Positions 52,235 to 61,777 of a stretch of 64,000 nucleotides of DNA are shown here, one piece after another. Made by a program: the position numbers and the translations under genes. The DNA comes from Roseiarcus sp963779095 (GTDB lineage: Bacteria > Pseudomonadota > Alphaproteobacteria > Rhizobiales > Beijerinckiaceae). The stretch spans positions 62,001 to 126,000 of the forward strand of contig CAVZWU010000012.1 of the NCBI GenBank assembly GCA_963779095.1. Reading direction: 5' to 3'. The notes beneath the pieces were generated by a model. The model was not told the origin of the DNA. It searched no databases and saw nothing but the letters and a program-made list of their open reading frames with translations. Within the stretch, counting starts at the first letter, position 1; the number at the start of each line of letters is the position of its first letter.

Positions 52235-53317
52235 TTACATTTTCATAACGCTTGATGACGCGCGTAAAGTGCGCAAACGAAAGACCAAATATTGCGGGGC
52301 GCCTGACGCGCTGATCAGGCCGGGAGAGCGAGAAGCCCTGCCGCGCCCGAACTCGAGACCAAACAAGAGCCGCGCGCCGGTTGCGTCCCAGGCGAGGGCG
52401 CTGACCGCGCCGTCGCCAGGATGGCGGACCAGAATTTCTGCCGCGTCGGCAAGACGGCAGAGCAGAACGAACCCGTCGGCGTAGCCGATGGCGACGACGA
52501 GCGCCTTCGGATGAAAGGCGACGCGCGTCACGCGCGCCTGGCGCACGCCGCATTCCCGCGGCGCCTTGCCCATGGGCCCGTCCTTGTCCTTGAACGGCCA
52601 GACGACGGCGGCGTCGGCGCCGGAGGTCGCAAGCCATTGTCCGTCGTGCGACCAGGAGAGGGAACGTGTCTTGGCCGGATAGCCGGTCATGCGCATATTG
52701 CGCGAATCCTGAAGGCGCCAGCCGTGCAGCGCGTTCTCCTGCATCGAGGTGACGAGAAAACGCCCGTCGGGCGAGAAGGTGACGTCGAGATGCGCGCCCT
52801 TCCATTCCAGGATTTGCGGCGCGCCTTCGACCTTCGGAAACCAGAGGGTCGCGCCGTTATAGTGGGTCGCAGCGAGGCGGAAGCCCTTGGGCTGGAAGGC
52901 GAGGCCGCGAACCGTCGAAGGCGCGCTCCAGGTCTTGACCGCCCCGGTTTCGTCGCGCGCGCAAACCTGCTTGCCGGCGCTCCAGGCGTAAGCCTTGCCG
53001 CGCAACGCCAGGGCGTCGATCCACTTGCCCTTCTCGTCGCCGATCTGCTCAAGAGCGCCGTCGGCGCTGACAGCGACGACGCGCCCGTCGTCGCCGCCGG
53101 TCAGCAGCGTCCTGCCGTCGCTGACCGCCGTCAGCATCGCGGCGTCGGGGTAGACCACGACGCGCTTTTGCTCATCCGGGTCGCCGATCAGGACAACCCC
53201 GTCAGCAAGCGCCAGCACAGGCGCGCCGTCGACGAACGCCGCCGCCACGACATGCGCGCCCGTGGCGAAAGCCTGCGCATGTTCGGCGAGCGAAGTGTTC
53301 GCCGTGGCGTCGGTCAT
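52235..53317 (-). CDS. WD40-repeat protein, C-terminus altered by frameshift
   Basis: About 335 residues of WD40-like beta-propeller blades: GDPDEQKRVVVYPDAAM, RTLLTGGDDGRVVAVSADG, RSLSWSHDGQWLATSGADAAVVWPF, VTRVAFHPKALVVAIGYADG, and DGAVSALAWDATGARLLFG. The final blade loses frame near 52345 (GAGTTCGGGCG, probably one extra T). With the shift it would end GAAGLLALPA at TGA 52315; as it stands, 31 unrelated residues follow. Stands 17 bases after the CobW GTPase gene, a pairing seen in other Alphaproteobacteria near zinc-homeostasis genes, so a role linked to metal supply is possible. Confidence 0.82.
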   Translation of the reverse strand: MTDATANTSLAEHAQAFATGAHVVAAAFVDGAPVLALADGVVLIGDPDEQKRVVVYPDAAMLTAVSDGRTLLTGGDDGRVVAVSADGALEQIGDEKGKWIDALALRGKAYAWSAGKQVCARDETGAVKTWSAPSTVRGLAFQPKGFRLAATHYNGATLWFPKVEGAPQILEWKGAHLDVTFSPDGRFLVTSMQENALHGWRLQDSRNMRMTGYPAKTRSLSWSHDGQWLATSGADAAVVWPFKDKDGPMGKAPRECGVRQARVTRVAFHPKALVVAIGYADGFVLLCRLADAAEILVRHPGDGAVSALAWDATGARLLFGLEFGRGRASRSPGLISASGAPQYLVFRLRTLRASSSVMKM

Positions 53318-53333
53318 GGGAGCGGGCGCGCGA

Positions 53334-54359
53334 TCAAGCCGCGCAGGCCAGGAAGCCGTTGCGGATATCGTCTTCCATGAGATCGCGGCCGATGAACACG
53401 ACCTTCGACTCCCGCTTCTCGTCGGGCTTCCATTCGCGCTGCGAATCGCCGTCGAGCATCATGTGCACGCCCTGAAACACGAAGCGCTTGGGATCGTCCT
53501 TCATCGCGACGATGCCCTTGCAGCGCAGGATATTCGGGCCCTGCTCCTGGGTGAGGCGGTTGATCCACGGCATGAACTTGGCCGGGTCGACGTCGCCTTC
53601 GAGCCTCACCGCCACCGACTGCATGTCCTCATCGTGATAGTGCTTGAGGCCATGATGATGATGGCCGCCGTCGTGATCGTGCCCATGGTCGTGATCATGG
53701 TCCTCGGCGACAAGGAAATCGGGTTCGATATCGAGGATGCGGTCGAGATCGAAGGCGCGGCGCCCGAGCACCTCCGCAATGTCGACGTCGCATTTCTTGG
53801 CCCGATGCAGCGCGGCGTAAGGGTTGATGGCGCGGATGCGCGCCTCGACCTCGCGCAATTCGGCCGGGCTTACGAGATCGGTTTTGTTGATGATGATGAC
53901 GTCGGCGAAGGCGATCTGGTTCTTGGCCTCGGGCGCGTCGCGCAGCCGCTGAGCGAGCCATTTGGCGTCGGCGACCGTCACGACGGCGTCCAACCGCGCC
54001 GCCTCCTTCACGTCCTCGTCGACAAAGAAGGTTTGCGCCACCGGCGCAGGATCTGCGAGCCCGGTCGTCTCCACGATGATGGCGTCGAACCGGCCCTTGC
54101 GCTTCATCAGCCCCTCGATGATGCGGATGAGGTCGCCGCGCACCGTGCAGCAGATGCAGCCGTTATTCATCTCGAAGACTTCTTCGTCGGCGCCGATGAC
54201 GAGCTCGTTGTCGATGCCGATCTCGCCGAACTCGTTGACCACGACCGCGTAGCGCTTGCCGTGGGGCTCGCTCAGAATCCGGTTGAGCAGCGTCGTCTTG
54301 CCGGCGCCCAGATAGCCGGTGAGAACAGTGACCGGAATTTTCTCCGGCTCGTGGCTCAT
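53334..54359 (-). CDS. CobW/YjiA-family GTP-binding metallochaperone
   Basis: 341 residues from ATG 54359 (MSHEPEKIPVTVLTGYLG). G1 loop LTGYLGAGKTTLLNRIL, metal-binding CxCC motif NNGCICCTVRGD, G3 ETTGLADPAP, G4 INKTDLV. A His/Asp-rich loop (about 220-245; HDHDHGHDHDGGHHHHG) binds metal, and a CobW C-terminal domain follows. These G3E GTPases deliver zinc or cobalt to client enzymes; the His-rich loop and WD40 neighbour favour zinc. Often controlled by Zur, but I see no clear Zur box. Confidence 0.92.
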   Translation of the reverse strand: MSHEPEKIPVTVLTGYLGAGKTTLLNRILSEPHGKRYAVVVNEFGEIGIDNELVIGADEEVFEMNNGCICCTVRGDLIRIIEGLMKRKGRFDAIIVETTGLADPAPVAQTFFVDEDVKEAARLDAVVTVADAKWLAQRLRDAPEAKNQIAFADVIIINKTDLVSPAELREVEARIRAINPYAALHRAKKCDVDIAEVLGRRAFDLDRILDIEPDFLVAEDHDHDHGHDHDGGHHHHGLKHYHDEDMQSVAVRLEGDVDPAKFMPWINRLTQEQGPNILRCKGIVAMKDDPKRFVFQGVHMMLDGDSQREWKPDEKRESKVVFIGRDLMEDDIRNGFLACAA

Positions 54360-54463
54360 GGTCACGCGCTTCATCTCCTCGATGAGAAAGGGGTCAGGCG
54401 CTCATATAAGACCCGCCGTCGCCCCTGGGTAGAGGCCGGCGCCGACCAGGGCGATTTTCGGCG

Positions 54464-54853
54464 CTACCAGGAGCCCGAGCCGAAGGCGCCGTTGACGCCC
54501 ACATAGGGACCCTGCCATCGCCATACAGGGGGCGTAATATAGGTCGGCTGGACATTGACGAACGGCGGCGGCATCTCGTCCCCGGGCAGAGTCGCGGGCG
54601 GAGGTCCGAGCACCACCGCTTCCTCCGGGATATAGCCAAATCCGCCGCGCCACCAGGCATGGCACCAGCCGCGGGCGCATCTGAGCAACTCGATTTCCGC
54701 GCTTTGGGGGATGCGCTGCACGACGGCGGCCCTGCCGCTCGGCCTGGCGCGCATCGTCACCGGCGCGCCGGTCATCGCCAGTTCCGCCATCGCCGGCGCG
54801 ACGAGGACGATGGAAATGGCAAGCCCAAGCCAAAGACGCGCAATCGTCCTCAT
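54464..54853 (-). CDS. Secreted SH3-domain (SH3b) protein
   Basis: 129 residues. Signal peptide LWLGLAISIVLVAPAMA; then a bacterial SH3 domain (VTMRARPSGRAAVVQRIP, GWCHAWWRGGFGYIPEEAV) and a Pro/Gly/Trp-rich tail. SH3b domains bind cell-wall or other envelope ligands. The ATG (54853) overlaps the stop of the upstream cysteine-cluster gene by ATGA, so translation is coupled. Confidence 0.8.
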   Translation of the reverse strand: MRTIARLWLGLAISIVLVAPAMAELAMTGAPVTMRARPSGRAAVVQRIPQSAEIELLRCARGWCHAWWRGGFGYIPEEAVVLGPPPATLPGDEMPPPFVNVQPTYITPPVWRWQGPYVGVNGAFGSGSW

Positions 54854-55383
54854 ATTTTCGTCGCCCGCCATGTTGGGCCTTTCGGACCGAAGGCCGGTTC
54901 GATGCGGAAGTTATCCTCAGCGGTCATCCTGCCGAGCGGCAAGACCTCGTCAGGCATGACGAGGGTCGCTTGATCGCCGACGAACATGATGACGTGTCGC
55001 TTCTGTTCGAGCAGCGTCTTCGCCATCGCCCGCAGGGCGTCGAAGTAGGGCGCCCTGCGCCATGCGCCGGGCGAGCCCGGATCGACCTGACCGTAGATAA
55101 ATCCGTTGGTCGGATAGATGGAAAGCACAAACCTTGCCCGGTCGGGCTTCCACTCCGCCGCCATGGCGCCGTCCGTCATCCACAGGCAGAAGAAGCGCCG
55201 GCACTGATCGGGTGGAGCGGCATGGATCGCGCAACCCTTTCCCGGCGCGCAATGTTGGCACCAGACGCCAGGGGGCTTGGCGAGTTCGGGCAGGGCGTAG
55301 ACCTTGCAGCAGAGCGTGCAACCGCCGCATTCGCGTCCCGGCGCCGCCGTGTAGGACGTAAGGAGCATGGCGGTTGAGGACAT
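54850..55383 (-). CDS. YkgJ-like cysteine-cluster protein
   Basis: 177 residues with the zinc- or iron-chelating Cys cluster ECGGCTLCCKVYALPEL, then WCQHCAPGKGCAIHAAPP and CRRFFCLW. Proteins of the YkgJ/FliB-like cysteine-cluster class bind a metal site of unknown role. ATG 55383 was chosen. Co-transcribed with the SH3b gene downstream. Confidence 0.82.
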   Translation of the reverse strand: MSSTAMLLTSYTAAPGRECGGCTLCCKVYALPELAKPPGVWCQHCAPGKGCAIHAAPPDQCRRFFCLWMTDGAMAAEWKPDRARFVLSIYPTNGFIYGQVDPGSPGAWRRAPYFDALRAMAKTLLEQKRHVIMFVGDQATLVMPDEVLPLGRMTAEDNFRIEPAFGPKGPTWRATKI

Positions 55384-55562
55384 TGGCGCACGTCGTCCGG
55401 CCGAGGTGGATTCGCCGGACCGCTATCGCGACCAGCGCAGGCTGGCAAGCTCCAACGCCCTCCGCGCGACCAGGAGCGTTGACGGGGCCGTGGGTCGTTC
55501 CGGGGCGGCCGGCCGTTTCGCGGCTCGCCGCGCTCGCAAAAAACACGGCCAACTCCCTTCAG

Positions 55563-55973
55563 TCAGCCACGCGGCGCGGTTGAAAAGAGATATTCGACGC
55601 CGTCGAACGAATCGACCGGGAAAACGTAGAAGAGGCGCAAGATCTCGCTTCCCGTCTGACGGATCCCATGTTCGGCCATCCCAGGAATGAACACCGCGCT
55701 CCCGGCCTTTACCGGGATCTCGCGGCCCTCGAGGCTCATCAGGCCGGCGCCAGCGAAGATGTAGTAGATTTCTGGCGGCGCGTGCCGGTGCAGGCCCAGC
55801 CACTCGCCGGGCTGAAACTCGGTCACGCCACAGGTCATGCCGTTCGATGGGGTCACCCCTTTGGACATGAGGATGCGCCACCGAAGCCGACCACGCACCG
55901 GATCGTCCCAGCCGTCCTGCGCCGCGTCCGCCTCGTCGAGCGCGAACGGCGCGACCTGATCCGAAATGGGATT
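55563..55973 (-). CDS. Single-domain cupin protein
   Basis: 136 residues from ATG 55973 (MNPISDQVAPFALDEADA). Cupin motif 1 GEWLGLHRHAPPEIYYIFAG carries the His-x-His and Glu ligands; motif 2 VFIPGMAEHGI supplies the final His. The beta-barrel should hold one metal ion. Substrate unknown; small cupins of this form include DMSP lyases and sugar or acid-binding enzymes. Divergent from the 2-hydroxyacid dehydrogenase. Confidence 0.78.
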   Translation of the reverse strand, partial: NPISDQVAPFALDEADAAQDGWDDPVRGRLRWRILMSKGVTPSNGMTCGVTEFQPGEWLGLHRHAPPEIYYIFAGAGLMSLEGREIPVKAGSAVFIPGMAEHGIRQTGSEILRLFYVFPVDSFDGVEYLFSTAPRG

Positions 55974-56383
55974 CATCGGGTCTCCCGAATTCAACCAGGC
56001 GCCGCGGCCAGCACCAGCTCCACAGCGGGCTCGTGAAGGACGAGCGATCGGACCCAAGTTCGGAAGTCGGTTCGATCAACGCGGCCTGGTCGAGCTTCAC
56101 GCCGGCGGCGCCGGAATCAACGACGCAAGCGCTTCGACGAGCAAGCTTCTCCTCGCGTGCATGCGCCGTTCCCTCTTTTCCGAGCTTTTCTTGGTTCGCA
56201 TATTACCCTACAACTCGGCCAAGCCGTGATCAAGCAATCGCGCCCACCGCGGGTGGCTACGTCGCCGAGGGGGAGGACAATCGTTGCGCCAAAAAGTCCT
56301 CGACCGGGAGGTCCGGAAGCGGCTCTTGCATCCGGAGTCCCAATGACGAAGCGCGGCGCCCGGCGACGCGTGTTCTCGTGGAC
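55974..56383. other. Intergenic region without supported gene
   Basis: About 410 bases between the divergent cupin and 2-hydroxyacid dehydrogenase genes. Open frames run through it, but none shows a domain, a ribosome-binding site or typical codon use. It should contain both divergent promoters. No clear operator, repeat or terminator was noticed. Confidence 0.5.
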
Positions 56384-57364
56384 ATGCTGAACGGCGCGTT
56401 TCCATCCCGCGACGCTCTGACGATCGGCTTCGCGCATGTCGCGTATCGGGCGGCGGAGGAATTCAGCGCGCGGCGAACCGGCATTGCGCATTTCGAGGTT
56501 CGCACGCCGGAGGGGCTGGAACGGCGCGCTCGCGAAGCCGATGTGCTCGTCGTATCGGGCCTGTGGCGCAACACGCTGCTCGCGAGCGCTCGGAAGCTGC
56601 GCTTTGTGCAGTCCTTCAGCGCCGGCACGGACCAGTTCGACAAGGCGCTATTCATAGAGCGCGGCGTTCGACTGGCCAGCGCTCAGGGAGCGAACGAACG
56701 GGCGGTCGCGGAACACGCCATCGCGCTCATGCTCGCGCTTACGCGTCAGCTTCATCTCGCGCGCGACAACCAGCAGGCGCGGCTTTGGCGCGGCATGATC
56801 GGCGATCGGGCGCTACGCGAGCAGGAGCTTGGCGGCAAGACCCTGGCGATTGTCGGCCTCGGCCGCATCGGCATGCGCCTCGCTGCGCTAGCGCGCGCCT
56901 TTGACATGCGAGTGATTGGGGTGCGCCGCGCGGCGAGGCCGGAACCTGGGGTTGCTGACGAGGTCGTGGCTCAAGCCGACCTCGCCCAGGCGCTCGCGCG
57001 GGCTGATGTCGTGGCGCTGACCTGTCCCCTGACGCCGGAAACCGAAGGCATGATCGGCGCAGCGGCGCTCGCCGCGCTGAAGCCCGGCGCGCTATTGATC
57101 AACGTGGCGCGCGGGAAAGTGGTCGACGAGGCGGCGCTCATCGCCGCGCTGGCCGACGGACGGGTGCGCGGGGCCGCGCTCGACTGCTTTCCCGAGGAAC
57201 CGCTGCCGGCCGAATCCGCTTTCTGGACGCTGCCCAACGTGCTGATTACGCCGCATGCCGCGGGCGAAACGGAGCGGTACGAACGGAACGGCGTCGACAT
57301 TCTCGTGGATAACATCGAGCGCCTGCTTCGCGGCGAAACCGCATTGCGAAATCAGGTCGTGTAA
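56384..57364 (+). CDS. D-2-hydroxyacid dehydrogenase
   Basis: 326 residues from ATG 56384 (MLNGAFPSRDALTIG); GTG 56378 is an alternative. NAD-binding motif TLAIVGLGRIGMRLA, catalytic Arg in INVARGKVVDE, Glu in GAALDCFPEEPLP and His in LITPHAAG; the substrate-domain signature FSAGTDQFD is present. Reduces a 2-keto acid (glyoxylate, hydroxypyruvate or similar) to a D-hydroxyacid. Lies in front of an ABC ATPase and a TRAP transporter, so the acid may be one imported there. Confidence 0.9.
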   Translation: MLNGAFPSRDALTIGFAHVAYRAAEEFSARRTGIAHFEVRTPEGLERRAREADVLVVSGLWRNTLLASARKLRFVQSFSAGTDQFDKALFIERGVRLASAQGANERAVAEHAIALMLALTRQLHLARDNQQARLWRGMIGDRALREQELGGKTLAIVGLGRIGMRLAALARAFDMRVIGVRRAARPEPGVADEVVAQADLAQALARADVVALTCPLTPETEGMIGAAALAALKPGALLINVARGKVVDEAALIAALADGRVRGAALDCFPEEPLPAESAFWTLPNVLITPHAAGETERYERNGVDILVDNIERLLRGETALRNQVV

Positions 57365-57474
57365 TGGCTGGCCGCCGTCACACGCCGCCCGGCAAAGCTC
57401 GCCGCCACTTTGCCGACCGCCAATGTCGAGTGACGGCGCAAGGCTCGCGCCCAACCGCAACAGGATGAACGCTT

Positions 57475-58545
57475 ATGGCCTCGGTCGAAGTTTCCAATGT
57501 GCACAAGAGCTTTGGCCGTTTTGAGGTCATTCACGGCGTCTCGATCAGCGTCGAGGACGGCGAATTCGTCATTCTTGTCGGACCGTCGGGATGCGGCAAG
57601 TCGACGCTGCTCAGGATGGTCGCGGGGCTCGAGTCGATCACTAGCGGCGAGCTTCGCATTGACGGGCGCGTCGTCAACAACGTGCCGCCGAAAGAGCGGG
57701 ACATCGCAATGGTGTTCCAGAACTATGCGCTCTATCCGCAAATGACCGTCGCGAAGAACATGAGCTTCTCCCTCGAGCTCGCGCATCGGCCGAAGGCCGA
57801 GATCGTCGAAAAGGTCGGCAAGGCGGCTGACATTCTCGGCCTCAAGCCGCTGCTCGAGCGCTATCCGCGCCAGTTGTCTGGCGGCCAGCGGCAGCGGGTC
57901 GCCATGGGGAGGGCGATCGTGCGCGACCCGGCGGTATTTCTGTTCGACGAGCCTCTGTCCAATCTCGACGCGAAGTTGCGCGTGCAGATGCGCGCCGAAA
58001 TCAAGGCGCTGCAGCAACGGCTGGCGTCCACGACAATCTATGTCACGCATGACCAGATCGAGGCGATGACCATGGCCGACAAGATCGTGGTGTTGCACGA
58101 CGGCGTGGTCGAACAGATCGGCTCGCCGCTCGAACTCTATGATCGTCCAGCCAACCTGTTCGTGGCCGGCTTTATCGGCTCGCCGGCGATGAACTTCATC
58201 AAGGCGCGCCTCGAGGGCGGCGATCGGCCAACGCTCGTCACCGCTTCGGGCGTCAAGGTCCCGCTCGACGCCGCGCCGCTGGTCGCGGCCGGCTCGGAGG
58301 TCGTCATGGGCGTCCGGCCAGAGCACGTGAGCCTTGGGGGACCGCGCGCGATGCCCGCGGAAATCGTGGTCATCGAGCCGACCGGCTATGAGACGCAGGT
58401 GATCGCGAAATTCGCCGGGCAGGACATCGTTTGCGTGTTTCGCGAGCGTTTGAACGGCCGCCCCAATGACAGCATCCCGCTGACGTTCGAAGGTCCCCTG
58501 CACTTCTTCGACCCGCAAACGGGTCAGGCCATCGCCGCCGCCTGA
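57475..58545 (+). CDS. ABC transporter ATPase, MalK/UgpC family (orphan)
   Basis: 356 residues. Walker A VGPSGCGKSTLLRMVAGLE, Q-loop MVFQNYALYPQMTV, signature YPRQLSGGQRQRVAMGRA, Walker B FLFDEPLSNLDAKLR, D-loop, and a C-terminal TOBE domain (VVMGVRPEHVSLGG). Such ATPases energise sugar importers, and MsiK-type members serve several transporters. No cognate permease or binding protein lies next to it, so it is an orphan that might support the frame-broken ATPase at 44419 or another importer elsewhere. Confidence 0.93.
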   Translation: MASVEVSNVHKSFGRFEVIHGVSISVEDGEFVILVGPSGCGKSTLLRMVAGLESITSGELRIDGRVVNNVPPKERDIAMVFQNYALYPQMTVAKNMSFSLELAHRPKAEIVEKVGKAADILGLKPLLERYPRQLSGGQRQRVAMGRAIVRDPAVFLFDEPLSNLDAKLRVQMRAEIKALQQRLASTTIYVTHDQIEAMTMADKIVVLHDGVVEQIGSPLELYDRPANLFVAGFIGSPAMNFIKARLEGGDRPTLVTASGVKVPLDAAPLVAAGSEVVMGVRPEHVSLGGPRAMPAEIVVIEPTGYETQVIAKFAGQDIVCVFRERLNGRPNDSIPLTFEGPLHFFDPQTGQAIAAA

Positions 58546-58661
58546 TCCGATGACCGCGAGGACGTCGATCGCACGAAGGCTTGCGACTTGTCAGGTAACC
58601 GGATTAATGTGAGCGACGCCGGAATGAGATAGAAACAAGGCGCGGTCGGGAGGATTTCGCC

Positions 58662-59672
58662 ATGAAGGGCTATCGCGTGAACCGTCGGTCCTTGCTCCTC
58701 GGCATGGCCGCCGCCCCCGCACTCGTGAGCGCCGCGCGCGCCGCGCCGATGACCTTGCGGCTGTCGTCCTCTTTACCGAACAATCCGAAGTTCGCCAACG
58801 GGCGCGTTTACTACGACAATCTCGTCAAGCGCCTCGCGGCCAATGGTCTCGCCGATCGCATCGAGGTGCAATTCTTCCCCGACAATCAGCTCGGCCAGGA
58901 GATCGACGTCGTCAACTCCGTCAGTCTCGGCGTGATCGACCTCATGGTCACCGGCACCTCGATCTGGGCGAATGTCGTGCCTCTGATCGGCCTGCTCGAT
59001 CTCGGCTACCTGTTCGAAAGCTTCCCGCAGCAGACCAAGGCGCTGGACGCCGGCGCAGCCAAGCCGCTCGAGCAGGCGCTGAAAGCCGGCGCCCATGTGC
59101 AGATCATCGGCTGGGCCTATAATTTTGGTTCGCGCAGCGTCTTGTGCAAATCCCCGGTCAACAGCCCTGCGGACCTGGCCGGCAAGAGAATCCGCACCCT
59201 GCCCAACAAGATCATCACCGAATGCCTGCGGCTCATGGGAGCGGCCGCCACGCCAATGGCGTTCGGAGAGATCTACACTGCCCTCCAGGCCGGCGTTCTC
59301 GATGGGCTCGAGCATGACCCGCCGACGATCGTCGCCAGCAAGTTCTATGAGACAACCAAATTTTATTCGCTGACCCAGCATAATTTCTCCGCGCTCGGCG
59401 TGTTCTGCAGCGGGCTCACGCTCGACCGGATGGGAGCGCCGCTCAGCACTCAGTTCCTCACTGCGGCGGCGGAAGCGGCGGTCGATACGAGAGCGCGCGG
59501 GCTCGAGGCGGAAAAGGAGGCGATCGACACGCTGAAGCAAAAGGGCGTCGAAATCATCGCCTGCGATCGTGAGCCGTTCCGTAAGCTGGTCCTGCCGCAG
59601 ACTGACGAATTCATCAAGGCGCATCCTGAAGCGAAGTCGATCATCGATATCATCCGGAGCACCAAGGCGTGA
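58662..59672 (+). CDS. TRAP transporter substrate-binding protein, DctP type
   Basis: 336 residues with a twin-Arg-like signal (VNRRSLLLGMAAAPALVSAA). DctP fold motifs: LRLSSSLPNNPKFANGRVYYD, IEVQFFPDNQLGQEIDVVNSV, the carboxylate-binding Arg region LAGKRIRTLPNKI and ALQAGVLDGLEHDPPTI. Binds an organic acid in the periplasm. A predicted promoter region with good spacing lies in the 116-base gap upstream; the fused membrane subunit follows after about 100 bases. Confidence 0.92.
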   Translation: MKGYRVNRRSLLLGMAAAPALVSAARAAPMTLRLSSSLPNNPKFANGRVYYDNLVKRLAANGLADRIEVQFFPDNQLGQEIDVVNSVSLGVIDLMVTGTSIWANVVPLIGLLDLGYLFESFPQQTKALDAGAAKPLEQALKAGAHVQIIGWAYNFGSRSVLCKSPVNSPADLAGKRIRTLPNKIITECLRLMGAAATPMAFGEIYTALQAGVLDGLEHDPPTIVASKFYETTKFYSLTQHNFSALGVFCSGLTLDRMGAPLSTQFLTAAAEAAVDTRARGLEAEKEAIDTLKQKGVEIIACDREPFRKLVLPQTDEFIKAHPEAKSIIDIIRSTKA

Positions 59673-59769
59673 TCGCCGCGCGCGGCGGGCCACTCGGTTT
59701 TCGCCTTCCGGACGGCGACAGGTGACTCAATCGGCGTTCGCGAGCGAGCCTCTGCAAGGCCCTCGCCGA

Positions 59770-61599
59770 ATGGCCCGCAGCGGCCTCGCGTTGCTGCTCG
59801 TTCTCGTCGACGCAGTGGCCGCGATCCTGCTGGCGGCGGACCTGATCGTGGTGTCGCTGTCGGTTTACTACCGATACGTCCTGGCGGCGCCGATTGAATG
59901 GGCCGATGACGTCGCGCGCGGGCTGATGGTGGCGTTGAGCTTCTTCGGCGCGGCAGGCGCGCTCGCCCGCAATGAGAACGCCGGCGTCGCCTTCTTCGTC
60001 CAGAGGCTGGGGCCGGGAGCCCGCCGGCGCGTCGAAGTCGCGGCGGCGCTGGTCGTTCTGGCGACCGCCGGGTCGATAGCCTGGAACGCCGTCGCGCTCG
60101 GAAGGTTCACCACCGGCCAGACCACCGGGTCCGGCCTGCCGCTGGAATTGACATTCTATCCGATGGGCGCGGGCGCGCTTTGCATGACAATATTCGCGCT
60201 CGCCCAGTTCTGCCGCCGAAAGCCGAGCGATATCGCCGTCGCGCTCCTTTCCGCGCTGGCGTTGGCTGGCGCGGCCTATGGCTGGCGGTTCATCGGGACG
60301 GGCGCGTGGCGTTCGGGCCTGCCGATGGGGCTCGGCTTCGTGGCTTGCATGGTCGGCGGAGTCCCCATCGGGTTTGCGCTGGCGTTCACCGCGCTCATCT
60401 ACATCTGGATCGACGGGGCGCTGCCCGGCCTCATATTCGCTCAGCAGATGGCGCGCGGCATCGACAATTTCGTCCTGCTCGCGATTCCGTTCTTCATTCT
60501 CGTCGGCTACCTCATGGAGGCGAACGGCATGTCCGTTCGTCTGATCGCGCTGCTCGAACGCCTCGTCGGACGGGCCCGCGGCGGGCTCAACGTGGTGATG
60601 GTGCTGTCGATGGTGATCTTCTCCGGCATTTCCGGTTCGAAGATGGCCGATGTCGCTGCGGTGGGTTCGGTGCTGATCCCCGCGGCGCGGCGGTCGCGGC
60701 AGAACCCGGGCGCCGCTGTGGCGTTGCTGGCGGCGTCCGCGGTCATGGCGGAAACGATTCCGCCCTGCATCAATCTGATCATCCTCGGCTTCGTCGCCAA
60801 TCTCTCGATCGGCGGCCTATTCATGGCGGGACTTGCGCCGGCCGCCCTGATGGCGCTCGTGCTGATCGGCGCCGTGATCTTGCTTGGCGGCGGCGCCCAG
60901 GCCCCTGACGAAGGTCTGTTGACCAGGGCGTCGCTCGCGCAATTGTGGCGCGGCGCGATCGTCACGCTTGGACTGCTGCTGATCATTTTCGCCGGGTTCA
61001 GGTTCGGAATCGCCACCGCGACCGAAATCTCCGCCTTCGCCGCGCTCTACGCGCTGATCGTCGGGGGCCTGGCGTTCCGCGAGCTTGGACCGCGCGCCGC
61101 GGCGCGAAGTTTCATCAACGCGGCGACCCGCTCGGGGCTTGTGCTGTTCATCGTCGCCGCGGCCCAATCGCTCGCCTTCGTGTTGACCTTGCAACAGTTT
61201 CCCCACGCCTTGGCGCAAGCGATGGTCGCCCTGTCGCAGAACGCCGGAGCATGGCCGTTCCTGCTTCTCTCCATCCTCATCCTGATTGTCATGGGCTCCA
61301 TTCTGGAGGGCGCCGCGGCGCTCATCATCTTCGGCCCGCTCTTGATCCCGGTCGCAGCCCAGATCGGTATCAGCGGACTGCACTTTGGCGTGGTTCTCGT
61401 GATCGCCATGGGAATCGGCCTGTTCGCCCCGCCGCTCGGCCTTGGGCTTTATGGCGCATGCCTGATCGGCGGCGTTCCGATCGAGTCGACGGTGAGGCCG
61501 ATGCTCGGCTATCTCGGCTTGCTTCTCCTGTGCCTCCTCGTCATCGCGCTCGTCCCCGGCCTGACGCTTTGGCTGCCGCATCGGCTCGGCTACCAGTAG
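59770..61599 (+). CDS. TRAP transporter fused DctQM membrane protein
   Basis: About 609 residues from ATG 59770 (MARSGLALLLVLVDAV); GTG 59722 would add 16. The first about 160 residues are a four-helix DctQ domain (VSLSVYYRYVLAAPIEWADDVARG). The rest is a DctM domain with about 12 helices (FVLLAIPFFILVGYLMEANGM, FSGISGSKMADVAAVGSVL, ALLAASAVMAETIPPCINLII). This fusion is a common TRAP form. Together with the DctP gene it forms a complete sodium-driven organic-acid importer. Confidence 0.9.
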   Translation: MARSGLALLLVLVDAVAAILLAADLIVVSLSVYYRYVLAAPIEWADDVARGLMVALSFFGAAGALARNENAGVAFFVQRLGPGARRRVEVAAALVVLATAGSIAWNAVALGRFTTGQTTGSGLPLELTFYPMGAGALCMTIFALAQFCRRKPSDIAVALLSALALAGAAYGWRFIGTGAWRSGLPMGLGFVACMVGGVPIGFALAFTALIYIWIDGALPGLIFAQQMARGIDNFVLLAIPFFILVGYLMEANGMSVRLIALLERLVGRARGGLNVVMVLSMVIFSGISGSKMADVAAVGSVLIPAARRSRQNPGAAVALLAASAVMAETIPPCINLIILGFVANLSIGGLFMAGLAPAALMALVLIGAVILLGGGAQAPDEGLLTRASLAQLWRGAIVTLGLLLIIFAGFRFGIATATEISAFAALYALIVGGLAFRELGPRAAARSFINAATRSGLVLFIVAAAQSLAFVLTLQQFPHALAQAMVALSQNAGAWPFLLLSILILIVMGSILEGAAALIIFGPLLIPVAAQIGISGLHFGVVLVIAMGIGLFAPPLGLGLYGACLIGGVPIESTVRPMLGYLGLLLLCLLVIALVPGLTLWLPHRLGYQ

Positions 61600-61777
61600 G
61601 CGCCCGGCGGCTCGGCCTCTCGCGGCGGATGCTCGCCTGAATCTGTTCGGCTTGACGGCCCGACGCCGCAGTCTATCGTCCCTCGGCGCTCCTGCTGTCG
61701 CGAACCTTCACGCGAGGCGTTACGCGCCAAACCAACAGCTGACCTCCCCTCCAATTCTCGATCGAGACCCTTGAACC

